From the NCBI RefSeq assembly GCF_900637195.1, contig NZ_LR134356.1, forward strand, positions 4,402,001 through 4,466,000: 64,000 bases of DNA. The letters are read 5' to 3'. Within the stretch, counting starts at the first letter, position 1; each line of letters begins with the position of its first letter. Below are positions 41,754-49,304 of this stretch, in pieces. Under the pieces are notes generated by a model that saw only the letters and a program-made list of their open reading frames with translations, was not told the DNA's origin and did not search any database. Source of the DNA: Mycolicibacterium aurum. GTDB taxonomy: Bacteria > Actinomycetota > Actinomycetes > Mycobacteriales > Mycobacteriaceae. The position numbers and the translations under genes are program-made.

Positions 41754-43198
41754 TCACGGACCCTCGTCGTCTTCGGGCAGAAGGTATCGCTCGGGGTGGT
41801 GGTAACCGTTGACCCGATGCCGGCCTGTGTCCAGATCCGGTGGTGGTAGCCATTCGGTCTGGTTTCTCTTGTTTCTTCGAGTGCGCCACTCGGTCTTGTC
41901 GAGCATCCGATGGTCTTGGGGACACGCCAGGCTCATGTCGTCGACGTTGGTCTGGCCGCCGTCGTTCCAGTCATCGACGGCATGGTGACCTTGGCACCAG
42001 TATCCGGGTGCGGTACACCCTGGCCGTGTGCAGCCGCGATCACGCGCATGCAGCACGATCCGCTGGGCGGTGCTGGCGAGGCGCTTCGTCCTGGCCAGAT
42101 ACAGGGATTGGCCGGTGTGCTTGTCATAGATGTAGAGGTAGTGATGGGCCGGGGCTGCCATCCGGATGAGATCCGGGATCGGAATGAAGCTTCCACCGCC
42201 GGTGACTGCGACCCCGGCACCCTTCTCCAACTCCTGCAGCGTGGTCGAGACGATCACCGTCACCGGAAGCCCGTTGTGCCGGCCCAGTTCCCCGGATTCC
42301 AGGGCCCGGCACCCGAGCGCGAGCAGGGCGTCGTGCTGGCGCTGAGCTTGGGTGCGGAGATCAGATCCGCAAGGATCCGGGAGCGGATCGTGGTCCTCGG
42401 CTGACGGTGACGGTTCCTCGTCACCCTCCTGTCCGTCGTCCGCTGTTGGGCCGTCGCCCTCGGGCGCTGTGTCGTCACTCGCCGGCGGGAGGTGTCGTCG
42501 GGGATGTTCTGTCCTGGTGCGGCTTCCTTGGCGAAGACGGCTTCCATCACGGCTCGGCATCGGGCCGACACCCACCCCGAGAAACTGCTGTACCCATCGG
42601 GTTGTTGCGGCCCGAACCGCACGCCGCGCCTGTGGGCCGGCCCCTGCTCGCACGGCTCGGGTCCGTCCTGGTCGATCATGCTCCGCAGACGGTCGGCGCA
42701 GGCTCGGAGTTCCTCTGGGCTCAGTCCCGATCCCAGCTCGGCCAACTGGGCGTCGGCTTCTGCACGCGTGCCGACATCGACCCACGAGGGCAGTTTCTTG
42801 TGGAACTTGGCGATCACCGCAATATGGGCGGCATCCAGCACGCCGCGAGCCTGCGCGGCCGCGGTGGATTCCCACAGGGGTGCCAGCGGTTGGCCGGTCA
42901 ATCCGCGGCGTGGGCCCAGGGTTTTCGCCCGCTTCAGCCGCTGCGCAGCGTCGGCGCCACTGACCCGCAACGCGGTGGTCAGCACCTTCTTCCAGCTCGC
43001 CTCACCCAGGCGGGCCGGTTCGGTTTCGGCGATCAACCGCGCCAACGCGCGCTGCTCCACCGCGGGCACCGAGCGCGTCACCGTGGCCAGCCCGGCCAGC
43101 AGCCCGATCAGCTCGCGATGGGACACCTCGTCGCAGGCCTTGGACAGGACGGCGAGGTGCTCGCCCATCCCGGCCACCGCCTCCGACACCACATCCAC
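41754..43198 (-). pseudogene. DUF222 / HNH endonuclease (13E12-repeat type), frameshifted
   Basis: The N-terminal DUF222 half is read in one frame (to about 42495: VDVVSEAVAGMGEHLAVLSK to PGQNIPDDTS). The C-terminal HNH half is read in another (from about 42490: DDTAPEGDG, RTQAQRQHDALLALGCRALE, then CTRPGCTAPGYWCQGHHAVDDW with the zinc cysteines and HH). Together they make about 480 residues, the usual size of REP13E12-type proteins. A two-base loss or one-base gain near plus-strand 42481-42500 (CCTCCCGCCGG region) joins them. The GTG at 43198 lies seven bases after a -10 (TAGTGT) inside a LexA box. Inactive unless the shift is an assembly error. Confidence 0.85.
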
Positions 43199-43201
43199 AT
43201 A

Positions 43202-43217
43202 TCGAACACTAGTTCGA
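43202..43217. promoter_or_regulatory. LexA/SOS box
   Basis: TCGAACACTAGTTCGA is a perfect match to the mycobacterial SOS box TCGAAC-N4-GTTCGA. A minus-strand -10, TAGTGT, lies within it, seven bases before the GTG of the DUF222/HNH gene. LexA bound here would occlude RNA polymerase. In M. tuberculosis, 13E12-repeat genes are known LexA targets, which agrees. Confidence 0.85.
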
Positions 43218-43332
43218 ACGACCGACACCTCGGCCCGAAGATGTGACCACAGAAACTCAAGTGACAGAAGAAAATTCAGAGGTTGGCGAGGCTACCGCCA
43301 CCGGGGAGCACGCCGACGATTCCCGTCCGAGA

Positions 43333-44469
43333 TCACCGGGGCGGCGCCTCTCGCGGCTCTGCTCGCCGCGCCCTGAACGCCTTCACATCCGGCTTGATCC
43401 CCTTCAGGTGTTTCGCGCCGGCGAACGACCACGTGAACCGGTCGTCGTCACCGATCGCTTCATGGGTGGCCTCGGCCACCAGCACGGATCCCGGACGTGC
43501 CGCACTGGTCACCCGAGCCGCAAGGTTCACCGGGCTGCCGAACCAGTCACCCTCGCGGCTCACCGCCATGCCGGTGGCGAGTCCGGCGCGCAGCCGAGGA
43601 AAGCCGTCGTCACTGTCGGTGGCCTCGATGAGGTCCAGCACTGCGTCGAGCAGCGGCGCCGGTTCGGAGCTGACGAGCATCACCTCGTCGCCGATGGTCT
43701 TGATGAAACGCACCGGCCCGGTGGCGACCTCGCGCGTGAGATCGGCCAGCCGCTGCGACAGCTGTTCGAGATCCTCCGGCGGTAGCGCCTCCCCCAGGCT
43801 GGTGAAGCCGACGAGATCGGCGAACCCGATCGTCACCAGCCGCGCGCCGGGCAGATGGTGGCCTTCCGCTCGCTCTATCGCGTTCACAGCCTCGGTCTCG
43901 ATCGCATGGCGTAGCTGGAGCAGCAGCACCTCTTCGACCATCGGCCCCAGCAGCGGCGCGACGTTACCGACAAGCGTCTCGGATGCCTTTGCGATCTCCA
44001 ATTCCGTGACACCAGGCTGCATTACGGCGGCCAGCGCCGCGTAGCGCATCGCCTCAGCGGCACGGGCCAGCCCCTCGCCGAGCAGGCGGGCGATCTTGAC
44101 GAGTTCGTCGGCGTCGATACCGACGGCCAGGATCTCGCGGGTGAACTTCGCCGCTTCGGCGTCGGCGCGCAGAAACACCTCGGCGTCCGGATCGTCGACC
44201 CTGGGCAACCCCATCGCCCGCTGAATTCGCTCGAACAACTCGAGATCGACGCCGGCCTTGCGCGCGGCCTGCCGGGCCGACACGTAGATGCCGTCGTCAC
44301 CGATGACGCGTCGAGACCCCAGCAGCATCGGTGCCGGGGTACCGCGGATCTGCTCGACGCCGACGCCTCGTGCCAGAAGCCAGCGGATCAGCTCGGCACG
44401 CTCGGCGCGCGCTTCTCCGTCAAGGCCGTCCAGCAGCCCGGATGCTTCGAGATCGACGTCGTCGGCCAC
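43333..44469 (-). CDS. Class III adenylyl cyclase, Rv1264 type
   Basis: This 378-residue cytosolic cyclase has an N-terminal autoinhibitory domain (1-205) and a C-terminal class IIIc catalytic domain. Metal-binding Asp218 (FADLVGFTSLGE) and Asp261 (IGDEVML), substrate-specifying Lys257 (FIKTIGD), and transition-state Asn315 and Arg319 (SPVNLAARV) are all present, so it should be active. The whole sequence resembles M. tuberculosis Rv1264, whose N-domain makes it pH-responsive. The GTG start lies six bases after a TACGTT -10, so the transcript is probably leaderless. It is divergent from a DNA glycosylase gene 24 bases away. Confidence 0.93.
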   Translation of the reverse strand: MADDVDLEASGLLDGLDGEARAERAELIRWLLARGVGVEQIRGTPAPMLLGSRRVIGDDGIYVSARQAARKAGVDLELFERIQRAMGLPRVDDPDAEVFLRADAEAAKFTREILAVGIDADELVKIARLLGEGLARAAEAMRYAALAAVMQPGVTELEIAKASETLVGNVAPLLGPMVEEVLLLQLRHAIETEAVNAIERAEGHHLPGARLVTIGFADLVGFTSLGEALPPEDLEQLSQRLADLTREVATGPVRFIKTIGDEVMLVSSEPAPLLDAVLDLIEATDSDDGFPRLRAGLATGMAVSREGDWFGSPVNLAARVTSAARPGSVLVAEATHEAIGDDDRFTWSFAGAKHLKGIKPDVKAFRARRAEPREAPPR

Positions 44470-44475
44470 GTGCCC

Positions 44476-44487
44476 AACGTATACGGT
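44476..44487. promoter_or_regulatory. Back-to-back -10 boxes for two leaderless divergent genes
   Basis: Minus-strand TACGTT occupies 44481-44476 and plus-strand TACGGT occupies 44482-44487, with no base between. Each is followed by exactly six bases and then the start codon (GTG at 44469, ATG at 44494). Only one polymerase can bind at a time, so the two genes may be mutually exclusive at initiation. Confidence 0.6.
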
Positions 44488-44493
44488 CGCCAG

Positions 44494-45000
44494 ATGACGT
44501 CGGCAACGCTGGAGAGCTTCCCGCCGCTCGTCGCCGCAGGCGCGCGGATTCTCATCCTCGGCAACATGCCCGGCGTCGCATCACTCGAGGCGCGGCAGTA
44601 CTACGCGCACCCGCGCAACGCCTTCTGGCCCATCACCGGCGCACTGTTCGGCGTCGATCCCGGCGCGCCCTACAGCGCGCGCGTCGCCGCGCTGACGGCA
44701 GCGGGGGTCGCGGTGTGGGATGTACTGAAGCACTGCCGCCGGATCGGCAGCCTGGATGCCTCCGTAGAACCAGACAGCATGGTGCCCAACGACTTCGACG
44801 CGTTTTTCGCGGCCCATCCCGGAATCACACATGTCTACTTCAACGGCGCCGCGGCGGAGAAGAACTACCGTCGCCTGGTCATCGCAGGTGGCGCGCTATG
44901 CTACCGCCGGCTGCCGTCGACCAGTCCGGCGCACACCGCGCGGTACGACGCCAAACTGGCCGCGTGGCGGCAGATCACGTCCGACGCTGCCCGTACGTAG
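44494..45000 (+). CDS. DNA-deoxyinosine (hypoxanthine) glycosylase, UDG family 6
   Basis: This 168-residue enzyme of the uracil-DNA glycosylase superfamily carries motif 1 GNMPGVASL (23-31) and YYAHPRNAFWPI, which are characteristic of family 6 glycosylases that excise hypoxanthine from deaminated adenine. The second motif region reads LPSTSPAH. The ATG at 44494 is supported by a TACGGT -10 six bases upstream; a GTG at 44470 would butt against the cyclase start and is less likely. The 3' end overlaps the convergent AraC-family gene by 26 bases. Confidence 0.85.
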   Translation: MTSATLESFPPLVAAGARILILGNMPGVASLEARQYYAHPRNAFWPITGALFGVDPGAPYSARVAALTAAGVAVWDVLKHCRRIGSLDASVEPDSMVPNDFDAFFAAHPGITHVYFNGAAAEKNYRRLVIAGGALCYRRLPSTSPAHTARYDAKLAAWRQITSDAART

Positions 45001-45814
45001 CGGCATACTCCCCCGGCGTGCATCCGAGCATCGCGCGAAAGTCGTTGATGAAGTGCGCCTGGTCATACCACCCCAGCCGGATCGCGAGATCGGCGTGGTC
45101 GACACCCGGGTCGGTCTCGATCGCCAGCGCGGCGTTCTGCAGCCGGTACCGGCACAGCACCCACTTCACGGGCACCCCGACGTAACGCCGGAACACCCGC
45201 TGTGTGGTGCGCGCGCTCCACGGCGAGTGGCTCATCACCTGATCGACGCGATGGACGCCGGCGTCGTCGCGGATCCGGTCGACCAGGCGCGTCAGTGCAA
45301 CATAGCTGCCGTCGGGTTGACCGCCCTGCCCGATCAGGCGGTCCAGCCGCGAGGCCGCGGCATCGACGTCGTCGGGAAAACGAACGGGCACCCCGAAAAG
45401 GCCCTCGTCCACCGGCACGATGCGACCGGTCATCGCCGACGCGTCACCGCCGAACCTCGCGGTGTAGCCCCCGGGCAGAAAACGTGCCCCGACCACCCAC
45501 CCGCGCTCGCGGATCGTGGTCCGGAACACCCGCTCGACGACCCCGTGCACGAGCGTGGAGGGCAGCGGAAAGCCGTGTCTGACACCGTCATCGCCCCACT
45601 CGTGGGTCAGATGCATCGCCGGGAACGTGATGACGGCGCTGTCGAACGGCTCCTGCCCCCGCAGGTCCCAGGTGACGGACCAGAAGTACTCGACGTACCG
45701 CGCGGTGTCCCCGACGGCGGGCATGCGTGTCAGGTCGAAGGCGGACGTGCTGGCCGGGCGCCCGACCACCCCGCGCAGCGGCTCGCCGCCTGTCGCGTTT
45801 TTCCAAGCGCCCAC
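44975..45814 (-). CDS. AraC-family transcriptional regulator
   Basis: This 279-residue regulator has an N-terminal DUF6597-like sensing domain (GDTARYVEYFWSVTWDLRG, then GARFLPGGYTARFGG) and a C-terminal double helix-turn-helix (about 185-275). The second motif reads ADLAIRLGWYDQAHFINDFRAMLGCTPGEY. The GTG at 45814 is preceded, seven bases upstream on the minus strand, by TAGCCT, which fits a leaderless start. The divergent VOC-family gene begins only 27 bases away and is the likeliest target. No effector can be read. Confidence 0.88.
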   Translation of the reverse strand: MGAWKNATGGEPLRGVVGRPASTSAFDLTRMPAVGDTARYVEYFWSVTWDLRGQEPFDSAVITFPAMHLTHEWGDDGVRHGFPLPSTLVHGVVERVFRTTIRERGWVVGARFLPGGYTARFGGDASAMTGRIVPVDEGLFGVPVRFPDDVDAAASRLDRLIGQGGQPDGSYVALTRLVDRIRDDAGVHRVDQVMSHSPWSARTTQRVFRRYVGVPVKWVLCRYRLQNAALAIETDPGVDHADLAIRLGWYDQAHFINDFRAMLGCTPGEYAATYGQRRT

Positions 45815-45841
45815 CGTGACAAGGCTACGAAACTCGGGGGC

Positions 45842-46315
45842 ATGACTGATGCACCCATCCCCGCCGGATACACCAGCCTGACCCCGTTCCTGTGCGTCGA
45901 CGGCGCAGCGGCGGCGGTCGACTTCTACGCCACGGTGTTCGGCGCCACCGTGGTCGAGAAGATGGACGGCCCCGACGGCACCGTCGCCCACGCCGAGCTG
46001 GATTTCGGCTCCGGCCGCCTGCAACTCGGCGACCCCGCCGACGCCTACAAGATCGCCGCGCCCGACGCAGGCGCGGACGTCGTCACCCATTCGATCGCGC
46101 TGTACTGCGGTGACGTCGACGACGTCGTGGCCAAGGCCGAGAAGGCCGGCGCGACTGTCCGGGAGGCGCCGCAGGATTTCCCGACCGGTGACCGGTTCGC
46201 GTCCCTGCGCGACCCGTTCGGGATCCGGTGGACGGTGATGACGCGCGTCGAGGACGTCACCGCCGAGGAGCGGGACCGGCGGCTGAGCGAATGGGCTGCG
46301 CAGAACGTGAACTAG
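45842..46315 (+). CDS. VOC-family (glyoxalase/PhnB-like) protein
   Basis: This 157-residue protein follows the PhnB-like pattern: YTSLTPFLCVDGAAAAVDFYATVFGA at the start, HAELDFGSGRLQLGDP in the middle, and DPFGIRWTVMTRVEDVTAEE at the end, giving the paired beta-alpha-beta modules of the vicinal-oxygen-chelate fold. The metal ligands are incompletely evident, so the chemistry is open (isomerase, dioxygenase or resistance-type binding). It is divergent from an AraC-family gene and ten bases ahead of the HIT gene. Confidence 0.85.
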   Translation: MTDAPIPAGYTSLTPFLCVDGAAAAVDFYATVFGATVVEKMDGPDGTVAHAELDFGSGRLQLGDPADAYKIAAPDAGADVVTHSIALYCGDVDDVVAKAEKAGATVREAPQDFPTGDRFASLRDPFGIRWTVMTRVEDVTAEERDRRLSEWAAQNVN

Positions 46316-46324
46316 CGTGGCGGC

Positions 46325-46762
46325 ATGTCCTGCGTGTTCTGCGCCATCGTCGCCGGTGACGCCCCTGCCATCCGGATCTACGAGGACGACGACTTCCTCG
46401 CTCTCCTCGACATCCGACCCTTCACCAGGGGCCACACCCTCGTGATCCCCAAGGTCCACACCGTCGACCTCACCGACACGCCCGGAGAGACCGTGGCGCA
46501 GATGGCCGTCATCGGCCAGCGCATCGCCAAGGCGGCACGCGCGTCGGGCCTGCACGCCGACGGCAACAACATCGCCATCAACGACGGCAAGTCCGCGTTC
46601 CAGTCGGTGTTCCACATCCACCTGCATGTGGTCCCCCGCCGCGACGGCGACAAGCTGTCGTTCGCCAAGGGGATGCTGGTGCGCCGGGACTCCGACCGCG
46701 AGGAAACCGGACGGCTGCTGCGCGAGGCACTGGCGCATGTGGACAGCGCGGAGAAGGATTGA
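46325..46762 (+). CDS. HIT-family nucleotide hydrolase (Rv1262c type)
   Basis: This 145-residue protein begins MSCVFCAIVAGDAPA, with the early Cys pair found in HINT/HIT proteins, contains the family KVHTVDL segment and ends the fold with the catalytic triad HIHLHVVPR (about 99-107), where the middle His is the nucleophile. It should hydrolyse nucleoside phosphoramidates or dinucleoside polyphosphates; the true substrate is unknown. It is followed four bases later by a deazaflavin-family gene, the same pair as M. tuberculosis Rv1262c/Rv1261c. Confidence 0.92.
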   Translation: MSCVFCAIVAGDAPAIRIYEDDDFLALLDIRPFTRGHTLVIPKVHTVDLTDTPGETVAQMAVIGQRIAKAARASGLHADGNNIAINDGKSAFQSVFHIHLHVVPRRDGDKLSFAKGMLVRRDSDREETGRLLREALAHVDSAEKD

Positions 46763-46766
46763 GCGC

Positions 46767-47225
46767 ATGGGCGTTGCACTGTGGCTTGAGCAGAATGTCG
46801 GCTACCGGATATTGATGCTCCACGACAAGCTGTACAAGAGCACCGGCGGGCGCATCGGCCACCGCATTCCCCTGCCCGGCGTCGCCCCCAGCCTCCTGCT
46901 GCATACCGTGGGGGCCAAAACCGGCCGGCAGCGGACGAACACGCTGTCGTACTTCCCCGACGGCGGCAGCTACTACGTCGTCGCGTCCAAGGGCGGGGAC
47001 CCTAAAGCGCCGGGCTGGTACCACAACCTCAAAGCCAACCCTGACGTCGAAATCAACCTCGGCCCACAGCGTCTGGCCGTCACAGCCACGCCCTTGCTGC
47101 CTGGCGACCCTGACTATGCGCGGCTGTGGACGCTGGTCAACGAGGGCAACTCGCACCGCTACGAGGGCTACCAGAAGCGGACCACACGGCCCATTCCGGT
47201 GGTGCGGCTGACGCCGAAGGCCTAG
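46767..47225 (+). CDS. Deazaflavin (F420)-dependent nitroreductase-family protein (Rv1261c type)
   Basis: This 152-residue protein of the Ddn/FDOR-B split-barrel group contains LLLHTVGAKTGRQRTNTLSYF and YYVVASKGGDPKAPGWYHNLKANP. The Lys-Thr-Gly-x-x-Arg and Gly-Gly segments bind the F420 phosphate and deazaflavin in relatives. Such enzymes reduce quinones, nitroimidazoles or unsaturated compounds with F420H2. The ATG at 46767 lies nine bases after GGAGAAGG. The stop overlaps that of the convergent luciferase-like gene by four bases. Confidence 0.9.
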   Translation: MGVALWLEQNVGYRILMLHDKLYKSTGGRIGHRIPLPGVAPSLLLHTVGAKTGRQRTNTLSYFPDGGSYYVVASKGGDPKAPGWYHNLKANPDVEINLGPQRLAVTATPLLPGDPDYARLWTLVNEGNSHRYEGYQKRTTRPIPVVRLTPKA

Positions 47226-48271
47226 AACAGCTCCTTGGCCAACAGCTCCAGCGTGGTTTCGCGGGCCGGCGAGGTGGCCGGGTCGACTCCGCGGTAGGCC
47301 GCGGCCACCGGGTGCACCATCACTTCGTCGACACCGAAGTGCTCTGCGAGGTCACGCACCTGGTCGGCGGCCTCCGCCGGCGACCCGACGACGGCCTGAC
47401 GCACACCGGCCTCGATGACGGCCTGGGCCCGCGGCCCGAGGTCCAGCGCTTCGGCGTCCTCGACGAGGTCGAGCGCCACCAGCGGCTGCCCGGTGCGCAA
47501 CCGCGCCATCATCTGCAGGTTCGGCAGCAGCAGACGCATTGCCTCGTCGTGGGTTTCGGCGACGACCGCGTTGACGGTCAGGAACGTCACGGGTTCGGGT
47601 GTCAGCTCACTGGGCACGAAGTTGTCGCGGTAGTACTGCAGCGCCTCTTCGGTGCCCTGCCCGGCGAAGTGATGCGCGAAGACGTAGGGCAGCCCCTTGG
47701 CCGCAGCAAGGCGCGCCGAGTACATCGACGAGCCCAGCAGCCAGAGCCTCGGTTCGGTGACCGCGGCGGGCGTGGCCTTGAGGATGTAGTTGTCGCGCAT
47801 CAGGTCGCGGGGCAGCGGCACCCGCACGCCCTTGCTGCTCATCAGCGCCATGACGTCGTCGAGGTACTCGGGGAACTGCTCGATGTCGCGGTCGTCGCGT
47901 CCCGCAGGCCCGCGCAGCGCCATCGACGTGACCGGATCCGAGCCAGGCGCCCGTCCGATGCCCAGATCGATGCGCCCGGGGTGCGCGGCCTCCAGAAGTG
48001 CGAACTGCTCGGCGACGGCCAGAGGTGCGTGGTTGGGCAGCATCACGCCGCCGGAGCCCAGCCGCAGCGACGACGTGTGCGCGGCGAGGTGAGCGATCAG
48101 CACGGGCGGGCTGGTGGCCGCGACCGCGGGCATGTTGTGGTGCTCGGCGATCCAGTACCGGGTGTATCCGAGCCGGTCGGCGGCCTGCGCCAGCAACGTG
48201 GTGGCGGCCAGCGCATCGGAGGTGCTCTGGTCGGAGCGCACGGGGACGAGATCGAGGACAGAAAGACGCAT
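47222..48271 (-). CDS. Luciferase-like monooxygenase (MsnO8-type LLM oxidoreductase)
   Basis: This 349-residue TIM-barrel flavin- or F420-dependent oxidoreductase begins MRLSVLDLVPVRSDQ. It has YTRYWIAEHHNMPAVA (about 38-53), LRLGSGGVMLPNHAPLAVAEQFALLE and GRIDLGIGRAPGSDP, the standard LLM signatures. The ATG at 48271 gives the usual N-terminus; an upstream ATG (48334) would add a polar 21-residue leader and is less likely. No reductase partner is adjacent. The substrate is unknown. Confidence 0.9.
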   Translation of the reverse strand: MRLSVLDLVPVRSDQSTSDALAATTLLAQAADRLGYTRYWIAEHHNMPAVAATSPPVLIAHLAAHTSSLRLGSGGVMLPNHAPLAVAEQFALLEAAHPGRIDLGIGRAPGSDPVTSMALRGPAGRDDRDIEQFPEYLDDVMALMSSKGVRVPLPRDLMRDNYILKATPAAVTEPRLWLLGSSMYSARLAAAKGLPYVFAHHFAGQGTEEALQYYRDNFVPSELTPEPVTFLTVNAVVAETHDEAMRLLLPNLQMMARLRTGQPLVALDLVEDAEALDLGPRAQAVIEAGVRQAVVGSPAEAADQVRDLAEHFGVDEVMVHPVAAAYRGVDPATSPARETTLELLAKELF

Positions 48272-48343
48272 TGACAGTGCAACGCCTCGGGGCCGCGATC
48301 CGTTCCCGGTTTCGGCGTGGTTGCCGTCGCTCATGGGCAACCG

Positions 48344-49192
48344 TCAGGCCGACATCGCGCGGGCGGTCGCGAAGATGTCGTCCATCATCGCGGGGGTGAG
48401 CCTGCCGGTGAAGGTGTTCTGCTGGCTGGGGTGGAAACAGCCGAGCAATTCGACGTCACCGCGCGGCGTCGTCAGCGTGGCGGTCGCACCGTGGCCGAAT
48501 TTCGGCGCGGGTGTGCCCACCGACCCGCCGTTCCTGCGGACCAGTGCCAGGGCCACCTGCCACGCGAACCCTCCCAACGCGACGATGACGCGCACGTCGG
48601 CGCCGGTCAACCGCCACTCCGCGTCCAGCCACGGGGCACAGGCCGTCCGCTCCGCAGGCGTCGGCGCATTCTCCGGCGGCGCGCACCGCACCGCGGCGGC
48701 CACCCGAATGTCGTTGAGCTGCAAGCCGTCTGCGCTGTCGGTGCAGGTGGCCTGGTTCGCCAGCCCGCTGCGGTGCAGCGAGGCGAACAGGAAATCACCC
48801 GAGCGGTCGCCGGTGAACACCCTGCCGGTGCGGTTGGCGCCGTGTGCCGCGGGTGCCAGCCCGACGACCAGAATCCGGGGCTGCTCCGAGCCGAAGCCGG
48901 GCGCCGGCCTGCCCCAGTAAGGCTGGTCGGCGTAGGACTTGCGCTTGACCGCTGCAGCCTCCTCACGCCACTGCACCAACCGCGGGCACGCACGGCACAC
49001 CGACACCTCGGCGTCGAGCTGCTTGAGACTTCTGGCCGATGCCGCCATCTCGGTCACCTCCGCGGGCGTCGCCGCCACCGCGGTGCGTCGCGTCGCCGGA
49101 TCACCGGGCCAACCGCTGCCCGGCCGCACCGGGGTGTCGAACGCACCGCCGATGCGTGGGTGCGGCAGCTGAGGGCGGGACCGACTCACCAT
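48344..49192 (-). CDS. udgB: Type-5 uracil-DNA glycosylase UdgB
   Basis: This 282-residue 4Fe-4S glycosylase excises uracil, and also hypoxanthine or ethenocytosine in relatives. Cysteines at CRACPRL and later in VRCAPPE and APWLD-side positions provide the cluster. Motif A is GLAPAAHGANRTGRVFTGD and motif B is GCFHPSQQNTFTGRLT. The N-terminal MVSRSRPQLPHPRIGGAFDTPV resembles M. tuberculosis UdgB (Rv1259). Two 9-bp direct repeats sit immediately upstream. Together with the family 6 enzyme at 44494 it gives two base-excision genes within 5 kb. Confidence 0.93.
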   Translation of the reverse strand: MVSRSRPQLPHPRIGGAFDTPVRPGSGWPGDPATRRTAVAATPAEVTEMAASARSLKQLDAEVSVCRACPRLVQWREEAAAVKRKSYADQPYWGRPAPGFGSEQPRILVVGLAPAAHGANRTGRVFTGDRSGDFLFASLHRSGLANQATCTDSADGLQLNDIRVAAAVRCAPPENAPTPAERTACAPWLDAEWRLTGADVRVIVALGGFAWQVALALVRRNGGSVGTPAPKFGHGATATLTTPRGDVELLGCFHPSQQNTFTGRLTPAMMDDIFATARAMSA

Positions 49193-49224
49193 TCGTTACC
49201 AAGAAGCACGGTTCATCGTTACCA
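49193..49224. repeat. Two TCGTTACCA direct repeats upstream of udgB
   Basis: TCGTTACCA occurs at 49193-49201 and 49216-49224, a 23-base period (about two helical turns), directly upstream of the udgB ATG. This could be a binding site; chance is not excluded. Confidence 0.3.
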
Positions 49225-49304
49225 CGAAACGCCGTTTCCCTCAGTCGAAGACCGACGCCGCTGGCTCACCATTGAGCGCGGAGGGTTTTCGATTGGGGAC
49301 ACAC

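Noticed and set aside
42481..42500. Programmed ribosomal frameshift in the DUF222/HNH gene
   Set aside because: There is no slippery heptamer or downstream pseudoknot evident, and intact relatives are single-frame; mutation or sequencing error is simpler.
41910..43246. Plus-strand frames opposite the DUF222/HNH gene
   Set aside because: They mirror the frame break of the real gene and have no ribosome sites or recognisable domains.
43243..43785. Plus-strand frame starting MTTETQVTEENSEV, beginning upstream of the cyclase 3' end
   Set aside because: Only about the first 30 codons lie outside the cyclase gene; the rest is antisense to it with no conserved motif. The start looks gene-like, so a short peptide is not fully excluded.
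45815..46768. Long minus-strand frame that would extend the AraC-family protein to 597 residues
   Set aside because: The extra N-terminal part is antisense to the VOC and HIT genes and has no domain; the leaderless GTG at 45814 gives a normal AraC-type length.
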